A stretch of DNA of 7,561 nucleotides from Candidatus Mediterraneibacter stercorigallinarum (GTDB lineage: Bacteria > Bacillota > Clostridia > Lachnospirales > Lachnospiraceae), in assembly GCA_019116185.1 (NCBI GenBank), contig DXCD01000191.1:1-7561 (forward strand), given 5' to 3'. Every line of letters starts with the position of its first letter. The first letter of the stretch is position 1. The notes under the pieces were generated by a model. It saw only the letters and a list, made by a program, of their open reading frames with translations, was not told the origin of the DNA and did not search any database. The position numbers and the translations under genes are program-made. Shown piece by piece: positions 1-5,200 of the stretch.

Positions 1-480
1 GGGTATGAAAACAAAGTAAAGGCGAACATTGATAAGACGATCGAGAACCGCCATCTGGAAGATCAGATCCTTGAAGTACGTGTTCCCATGGAGGAAGTAA
101 CGGAGCTTCGGAACGGCGTACAGAAGGCAGTGCAGCGCAAAATGTTCCCGGGATATGTTATGATCCATATGATCATGAATGACGATACATGGTATGTCGT
201 GAGAAATACCCGCGGCGTTACAGGTTTCGTAGGTCCCGGATCTAAGCCGGTGCCGCTCGAAGAGAGCGAGATGGCAAATCTGGGCATTAAGCGTGATAAT
301 GTGGTCGTTAATTTCGGCGTTGGCGACACGGTCGTTGTGTTGAGCGGCGCGTGGGAAGGCACTGTAGGCGTCGTGCAGAGCATGAACGATCAGAAGAAGA
401 GCCTGTCCATCAATGTTGAGCTGTTTGGCCGCGAGACTCCGGTTGAACTTGGTTTTTCAGAAGTGAAAAAAATGGATTAA
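1..480 (+). CDS. nusG: Transcription termination/antitermination protein NusG, 5'-truncated by the window edge
   Basis: NusG binds the RNA polymerase clamp, modulates pausing and Rho-dependent termination, and can couple transcription to translation. Frame 1 is open from base 1 and gives 159 residues starting GYENKVKANI; family length suggests about 13-20 N-terminal residues lie upstream of the window. The NGN domain shows the conserved stretch QRKMFPGYVMIHM followed by WYVVRNTRGVTGFVGPG. The C-terminal KOW domain starts near GDTVVVLSGAWEGTVGVV and ends in ELFGRETPVEL, a very well conserved NusG signature. The KOW loop reads SGAWEGTV where many NusG proteins have GPF-x-x-F-x-GTV, so it is a slightly shortened variant. 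The gene lies 52 nt upstream of rplK, the standard bacterial order, so cotranscription with rplK is possible. Identity is secure; the true start is not in view. Confidence 0.97.
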   Translation, partial: GYENKVKANIDKTIENRHLEDQILEVRVPMEEVTELRNGVQKAVQRKMFPGYVMIHMIMNDDTWYVVRNTRGVTGFVGPGSKPVPLEESEMANLGIKRDNVVVNFGVGDTVVVLSGAWEGTVGVVQSMNDQKKSLSINVELFGRETPVELGFSEVKKMD

Positions 481-486
481 AGATGA

Positions 487-516
487 GTGGGAGGGGCGAC
501 GCCCCGCCAATACCAC
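487..516 (+). promoter_or_regulatory. L1-binding mRNA operator, copy 1 (23S rRNA mimic), upstream of rplK
   Basis: GTGG (487-490) pairs with CCAC (513-516), and GGGGC (493-497) pairs with GCCCC (501-505) around a 3-nt loop. This leaves an asymmetric internal loop, GA on one side and GCCAATA on the other. From memory, the L1 site of E. coli 23S rRNA (helices 76-78) has GUGGGAGG on its 5' strand and AAUACCAC on its 3' strand; both words occur here in the same relative places. Ribosomal protein L1 is a known translational repressor of the rplK-rplA mRNA through such mimicry. The Shine-Dalgarno AAGGAGG begins at the next base (517), so bound L1 would block initiation at rplK. Structure and match are seen; repression here is inferred. 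Confidence 0.8.
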
Positions 517-523
517 AAGGAGG
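517..523 (+). promoter_or_regulatory. Ribosome binding site that sets the rplK start
   Basis: AAGGAGG is a full anti-16S match, 9 nt before ATG 533 but only 3 nt before the in-frame TTG at 527. The spacing and the usual N-terminus of L11 (MAKKV) both favour ATG 533. The site directly abuts the L1 operator hairpin. Confidence 0.85.
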
Positions 524-532
524 TAATTGAAA

Positions 533-958
533 ATGGCAAAAAAAGTAGAAGGTTATATCAAATTACAGATTCCTGCCGGCAAGGCAACTCCGGCACCGCC
601 GGTTGGTCCTGCACTTGGACAGCATGGTGTAAATATCGTTGAATTTACAAAGCAGTTCAATGCGAGGACAGCAGACCAGGGCGACCTGATCATCCCGGTT
701 GTCATCACTGTATACAATGACAGAAGCTTCAGCTTTATCACAAAGACGCCGCCGGCAGCAGTTCTGATCAAGAAAGCTTGCAAGATCCAGTCCGGTTCCG
801 GCGTGCCGAATAAGAATAAAGTTGCAACGATCACAAAGGCTCAGCTCCAGGAAATCGCAGAGCTGAAGATGCCGGACCTCAACGCGGCATCCGTAGAGGC
901 TGCTATGAGCATGGTAGCAGGAACCTGCCGTTCCATGGGCGTTGTTGTAGAAGAATAA
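533..958 (+). CDS. rplK: 50S ribosomal protein L11
   Basis: L11 binds the GTPase-associated centre of 23S rRNA (helices 43/44), forms the base of the L10-L12 stalk and takes part in EF-G and IF2 function. The 141-residue product has the normal family length. The N-terminal domain carries LQIPAGKATPAPPVGPALGQ and HGVNIVEFTKQFNART, including the proline-rich switch region. The C-terminal rRNA-binding domain shows FITKTPPAAVLIKKA, SGVPNKNKVATI and KMPDLNAASVEAAM. ATG 533 is preferred over the in-frame TTG 527 on Shine-Dalgarno spacing. The gene ends in TAA followed at once by an in-frame TAG, a tandem stop. It is 52 nt after nusG and 153 nt before rplA. Translation is probably repressed by L1 through the hairpin just upstream. 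Confidence 0.99.
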   Translation: MAKKVEGYIKLQIPAGKATPAPPVGPALGQHGVNIVEFTKQFNARTADQGDLIIPVVITVYNDRSFSFITKTPPAAVLIKKACKIQSGSGVPNKNKVATITKAQLQEIAELKMPDLNAASVEAAMSMVAGTCRSMGVVVEE

Positions 959-971
959 TAGAGCGCCTGGC

Positions 972-1028
972 GATGCACGGAACAGGCAGGAGGTTTTCCC
1001 TCATTCGAGCCTGGGACATGAGTGCATC
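972..1028 (+). promoter_or_regulatory. Structured RNA element in the rplK-rplA spacer, function unknown
   Basis: Three stems nest in this 57-nt stretch. GATGCAC (972-978) pairs with GTGCATC (1022-1028); CAGGC (983-987) with GCCTG (1009-1013); GAGG (990-993) with CCTC (999-1002) around loop TTTTC. That is 16 Watson-Crick pairs separated by asymmetric internal loops of 4x8 and 2x6 nt. There is no U-tract after the stem, so it is not an intrinsic terminator. A competing pairing exists: GAACAG (980-985) with CTGTTC (1028-1033), which would break the middle stem. It ends 37 nt before the second L1 operator. It might be a processing or stability element, or part of a larger L1-responsive fold. I do not recognise it as a named RNA family. 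Confidence 0.45.
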
Positions 1029-1065
1029 TGTTCTATGAAAGTGAAGCTTAGAAGCATATAGATAA

Positions 1066-1094
1066 GTGGGAGGGGCAAATCCCGCCAATACCAC
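1066..1094 (+). promoter_or_regulatory. L1-binding mRNA operator, copy 2, upstream of rplA
   Basis: This is a near copy of the element before rplK. GTGGGAGGGGC (1066-1076) and GCCAATACCAC (1084-1094) are identical between the two; only the apical loop differs. GTGG (1066-1069) pairs with CCAC (1091-1094). GGGG (1072-1075) pairs with TCCC (1080-1083), with one G-U pair, around loop CAAA. The Shine-Dalgarno AAGGAGG (1095-1101) follows with no gap, 10 nt before the rplA ATG. L1 could therefore repress its own cistron separately from rplK. The identity of the outer stem and internal loop, with change only in the inner loop, is what selection for protein binding would produce. Confidence 0.8.
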
Positions 1095-1111
1095 AAGGAG
1101 GTTATTGTAAA

Positions 1112-1804
1112 ATGAAACGAGGAAAGAAATATATCGAAGCTGCGAAACTGATCGAGAGAGGAAATCTCTACGACAGGGATGAAGCAGTTGCATTAGTAAA
1201 GAAAGCAGCAGTGGCAAAGTTTGACGAGACGATCGAGGCTCACATCAGAACAGGATGTGACGGACGCCATGCAGATCAGCAGATCCGTGGCGCGGTCGTA
1301 CTTCCGCACGGAACAGGTAAGAAAGTGCGTATCCTTGTATTTGCAAAGGATGCAAAAGCTGAGGAAGCAAAAGCAGCAGGCGCTGATTTCGTGGGAGGAG
1401 ACGAGCTGATCCCGAGAATCCAGAATGAAGGATGGCTGGACTTTGACGTAGTTGTTGCTACACCGGATATGATGGGCGTTGTAGGACGTCTCGGACGTGT
1501 TCTCGGACCAAAGGGACTTATGCCGAACCCGAAGGCAGGAACTGTTACAATGGACGTGACAAAGGCGATCAACGACATCAAAGCTGGTAAGATCGAGTAC
1601 AGACTCGATAAGACAAATATTATCCACGTGCCGATCGGTAAAGCATCCTTTACTGAGGAGCAGTTAGCGGACAACTTCCAGACGCTTATCGACGCGATCA
1701 ACAAGGCGAGACCGGCAGCGGTTAAGGGTCAGTACCTTAAGAGCATTACTCTTACATCCACAATGGGCCCGGGCGTGAAGGTCAACCCGCTGAAGCTTGC
1801 GTAA
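1112..1804 (+). CDS. rplA: 50S ribosomal protein L1
   Basis: L1 forms the mobile L1 stalk at the ribosomal E site and also acts as translational repressor of its own mRNA. The product is 230 residues, normal for the family. It starts MKRGKKYIEAAKLIERG and has GRHADQQIRGAVVLPHGTGK in domain I. The second domain contains FVGGDELIPRIQNEGWLDFD, then VVATPDMMGVVGRLGRVLGP and KGLMPNPKAGTV, and the C-terminal return to domain I carries GKIEYRLDKTNIIHVPIGK. The family usually has a D-P-R in the segment before HADQQ; here it is CDGRHADQQ, a mild variant. The start is set by AAGGAGG 10 nt upstream. It is the last gene of its unit: an intrinsic terminator lies 30 nt after the stop codon. Confidence 0.99.
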   Translation: MKRGKKYIEAAKLIERGNLYDRDEAVALVKKAAVAKFDETIEAHIRTGCDGRHADQQIRGAVVLPHGTGKKVRILVFAKDAKAEEAKAAGADFVGGDELIPRIQNEGWLDFDVVVATPDMMGVVGRLGRVLGPKGLMPNPKAGTVTMDVTKAINDIKAGKIEYRLDKTNIIHVPIGKASFTEEQLADNFQTLIDAINKARPAAVKGQYLKSITLTSTMGPGVKVNPLKLA

Positions 1805-1834
1805 TCGATAGAAATAGAATAGAATGAAAAGAGG

Positions 1835-1888
1835 CCGGAAGCCTGTTTGGTGTATGACATCATTCAGTGCTTCCGGTTTTATTTTTAT
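1835..1888 (+). terminator. Rho-independent terminator of the nusG/rplK/rplA unit
   Basis: CCGGAAGC (1835-1842) pairs perfectly with GCTTCCGG (1869-1876), followed by the U-rich tract TTTTATTTTTAT. CTG (1843-1845) and CAG (1865-1867) can extend the stem past a one-base bulge. The loop is long for a terminator, but the 8-bp GC-rich stem with an abutting T-tract is typical. It separates the ribosomal unit from the glycosidase gene. Confidence 0.9.
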
Positions 1889-2000
1889 CCCGGAAGTTAT
1901 TTTGCCTGGCGGCGAAACATTGCCGGAGAGAAAAATAAAAAATTGGGAATAATGCCCAGATTTCAATGCTGTATGAAGCTGTATAAGATACAAAAATAGT

Positions 2001-2020
2001 AAAATTCACGAAAAATTCAC
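2001..2020 (+). repeat. Paired 9-bp direct repeat upstream of the GH20 promoter
   Basis: AAAATTCAC occurs at 2001-2009 and again at 2012-2020, an 11-bp period, so both copies face the same side of the helix. The pair lies 27 bp upstream of the -35 box, about 65-83 bp before the expected transcription start. Tandem in-phase half-sites there fit an activator such as an AraC-type regulator, or an A-tract UP/curvature element. The role is inferred. Confidence 0.5.
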
Positions 2021-2047
2021 AAAACGGTCATAAATTTTTAATATGAA

Positions 2048-2076
2048 TTGAGGTTTTCTTCTAAAAAATATATAAT
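2048..2076 (+). promoter_or_regulatory. Sigma-A promoter for the GH20 gene
   Basis: The -35 box is TTGAGG (2048-2053), the spacer is exactly 17 bp, and the -10 box is TATAAT (2071-2076), a perfect consensus hexamer. The expected start is near 2083, giving a leader of about 150 nt. The -35 box matches consensus at only the first four positions, which would suit control by an upstream activator. Confidence 0.8.
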
Positions 2077-2094
2077 ATCCAGTAAGAGTAGGTA

Positions 2095-2170
2095 GGACTG
2101 CAAAACAGATAAAACAGAGTCTTTAAGCCGGCGGTTATAAGGATATGTTTGTTTTGCGGGTCCGGTTTTT
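2095..2170 (+). terminator. Candidate leader attenuator hairpin with U-tract ahead of the GH20 gene
   Basis: The segment 2095-2107 (GGACTGCAAAACA) pairs with 2150-2163 as 13 pairs, counting one G-U, with G2158 bulged. Two Gs and then TTTTT (2166-2170) follow, so the layout resembles an intrinsic terminator in the 5' leader. The 42-nt loop is unusually long. It contains AGTC (2118-2121), which could instead pair with GACT (2096-2099) and open the stem. That would allow conditional readthrough, but I cannot match it to a named riboswitch or a RAT antiterminator. It could equally be a leader-stabilising stem. Confidence 0.4.
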
Positions 2171-2232
2171 GTCTGTGAAACTATTGATAAAAACATGATA
2201 TCAGCTCAAAAAAGAAACAAGGGAGGAAAAAG

Positions 2233-5200
2233 ATGAGAAGAAGAGTAAAAGGCCTGCGCCGCATTGGAGCAGGTACGCTTGCTGCAGCGATGATCTTTGG
2301 GCTTGCGGTGCCTTATCAGGCATTGAATGTAAGCGCTGAGCCCGCGGACGATACTGCGCCGGTGAATCTGGCGATCGGTGCAACAGCAACAGCGAATGAT
2401 GTAGAAACATCGGACTATACGGCTGACAAGGCGATTGACGGCATCGTTAACAGAGACGCGCCGAAGCCGCAGTCAAGATGGGCGACAAACACAAGTTCCG
2501 CCCAGACTCCGAAGATTTTGACAGTCGATCTCGGAGAAGCAAAGACATTCCAGTCTTTTGTTATTGCATGGGAGAGGACGAATATCACAGGTTATGAGAT
2601 CCAGACGTCTGATACTGGCGGCAGCGACGCGTCAGAGTGGACAACCGTTTATGAGAAAGAAGGGACGGAGCCGATCTCAGAACTGAACGAGAATATTCAT
2701 CTTGCAGAGCCGGCGGAAGCACAGTTTGTACGGCTGTATGTGGACGGATATGCTTTAAATCCGGGAAACTGGCAGTCTGTATCTGTTTATGACTTCCAGA
2801 TCTATGAAAATGAGATCCCGGACGATCTGCTTCCGGAAGGAAATTATAATCTGAAAGGAACTGCGGAGGCAAGCGACTATGAGCCGACTGAAGGAGACAC
2901 ACAGGCAGCTTCAATGGCGATCGACGGGGACCAGTCGACCCGCTGGGCGACAAATCCTTCTGATGACGGAGTGGCGCGCACATTGACGGTTACGCTTCCG
3001 GCATCCCAGAGAGTCCAGTTCTTCCGTATTATCTGGGAGAGGCTGAACATCGAGAGCTATAAGATCGAAACTGCGGAGAGTGATGACGCGGCTTTTGAAA
3101 CAGTGTATACATGCAGTTCGCCGATCACCCAGGTGAACGAGGTGATTTCGCTGGACGCGCCGGTATGGGCGAAGAAGATCCGGCTGACAGTTGACGGATA
3201 TAACGGCGGCGACATCAGCTGGCCCAACGTATCTGTGGCAGAGTTCGAGAGCTATGCGGTAGAACCGGCTCAGATCAGCGAAGACGCGACACCGGAGGAA
3301 ATCGTAGATCTCCTTGCCGCGCCGACAGTGACAGCTGACGGAAGAGCACTGGTGCTGCCGGAGGTGCCGGAGGGATTTGGAATCCAATTCCTTGCGGACT
3401 ATGAGCAGGTTGTAGAAAGAGACGGTACGATTTATAAGCCTCTCACAGATATGACGATCTCCGGTATTTATAAAGTGAACAAGGGTGACGAGTACGCGGA
3501 AGGATCAACAGAGTATCAGATCGAGATCCCGGGAATGTACGAGGACAGCGGCGTGAATGAAAAGCCGACAGTGATTCCCGAGCTCGCGGAGTGGTACGGC
3601 GGAACGGAAGAAGGCAGCTTCACAATCGGTTCCAGGATCCTGGTGTCAAATTCGGCATCTGATTTTATGGATGCGGTGAATGCTTTCAAGGATGATTACA
3701 ATGCGGAGATGAACGCGTCCCTGACGGTAGAGACGGGAGACGACCCGCAGCCGGGCGACATCTATTTTATTAAGGACGGCGGCACCCGCGGTCTGGGAGA
3801 AGAAGGGTATGTTATGGAGATCGGGGATTATGTGATGGTAAGCGCGGATCATAATACCGGCGCTTACTGGGCAACACGCTCCATCCTTCAGATCGCTGAA
3901 TTAAACGACGGCACAATGCCGAAAGGTATTACCAAGGATTATCCGAAGTACGAAGTACGCGGGTTCATGCTCGACGTGGCGCGTAAGCCGATCTCTATGG
4001 ATACACTGGAAGATATCGCAAAAGAGATGGCTTACTATAAGATGAATGAATTCCATATTCATCTCAATGACAACCTGATTTTCTATGAGGATTATGCTTC
4101 CGCTGAAGAGGCAAGAGAGAAAGCTTATACCGGCTTCCGTCTTGAGTCAAATGTGGTAGAGGGAAGCAATGACGGACTCAACCAGGCAGACCTGACCAAT
4201 AAGGATCTGTATTATACAAAGGAAGATTTCCGTAACTTTATTCTGGACTGCCGCAGCATGGGCGTAAATATTACGCCGGAGTTCGACACACCGGGACACT
4301 CCGGAGCGTTTACAAAGGTCCGCCCGGATCTTATGCTTCAGAATATCGTATCCGGCGCGGCGAACAGAGCCGGTGAGCAGTTTGACCTTTCACCGGAAAA
4401 ATATGACGAAAGCCTTGCGTTTGTCGAGAGTATCTGGGATGAATATCTGAATGAGGATATGTTTGACCAGAGCATGACAGTACATATTGGAACAGATGAG
4501 TATTATGGAGAGAAAAACCGTTTCAGAATGTTCTCTGACGATCTGATCGAGTATATTCAGAGCAAGGGTTACACTGTCCGCCTGTGGGGAAGCCTTTCCT
4601 CTATGCCGGGCGAGGCTGATGTCCGCAGCGAAGGCGTTCAGATGAACGTGTGGAATACAGGATGGGCGAATCCGACGAATATGTACAATGAGGGATTCGA
4701 ACTGATCAACACGATCGACGGACAGCTCTACATGGTGCCTGCAGCAGGTTACTACTATGATTATCTGAATACACAGAATCTGTATAATAACTGGGTGCCG
4801 AATAAGTTCGACGGAACAGTAATTCCGGCAGGTTCTGATCAGATGCTCGGAAGTACCTATGCGATCTGGAATGACAGTGTTGACACAAGAGCAAACGGAA
4901 TCTCAGAGATCGATATTTATGACCGTTTCGCAGACGCGGTTCCGACGATGGCAAGCAAGAACTGGGGCGAGGCAGAAGATCTCACATATTCCGAGATGGA
5001 GTCTGTTGTTGACGAACTTGGCGACGCGGCAAACAGCAACCCGTATCACGAGGCGTCAGCGGATGACAACGGCGAATACATGTCTTATGAATTCGAGGAC
5101 GGCGCTGAGATGGCGGACTCTTCAGAAAACGGAAGAGACCTGAAAGAGAATGTCAATGCGTCAATCGAGGATGGCAGCCTGAAATTAAACGGCGGCGAGA

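Larger units (their letters stand above)
1805..2232. other. 428-nt non-coding spacer between rplA and the GH20 gene
   Basis: No credible gene lies here. From 5' to 3' it holds the rplKA terminator (1835-1888), about 110 nt with only weak short hairpins, the paired direct repeats (2001-2020), a promoter (2048-2076), a leader of about 150 nt with a long-range stem (2095-2163), and the GH20 ribosome binding site GGGAGG (2221-2226), 6 nt from the ATG. The part from about 1930 to 2080 is clearly richer in A and T than the genes on either side, as expected for a promoter region. No terminal inverted repeats, target-site duplications or integrase remnants were seen. Confidence 0.8.

Noticed and set aside
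527..529. TTG as an upstream start for rplK
   Set aside because: It is only 3 nt from the Shine-Dalgarno and would add two residues not found in L11 proteins; ATG 533 has good spacing.
1031..1062. Internal promoter for rplA around the TATAGA at 1057
   Set aside because: No hexamer resembling TTGACA lies 16-18 bp upstream.
1193..1704. Antisense open frames opposite rplA
   Set aside because: They are shadows of a highly conserved ribosomal gene, with no ribosome binding site or recognisable protein.
1889..2232. Riboswitch (c-di-GMP, cobalamin, guanidine types considered) in the GH20 leader
   Set aside because: Some short words look alike, but no conserved core of these families could be matched; only the attenuator-like stem is supportable.
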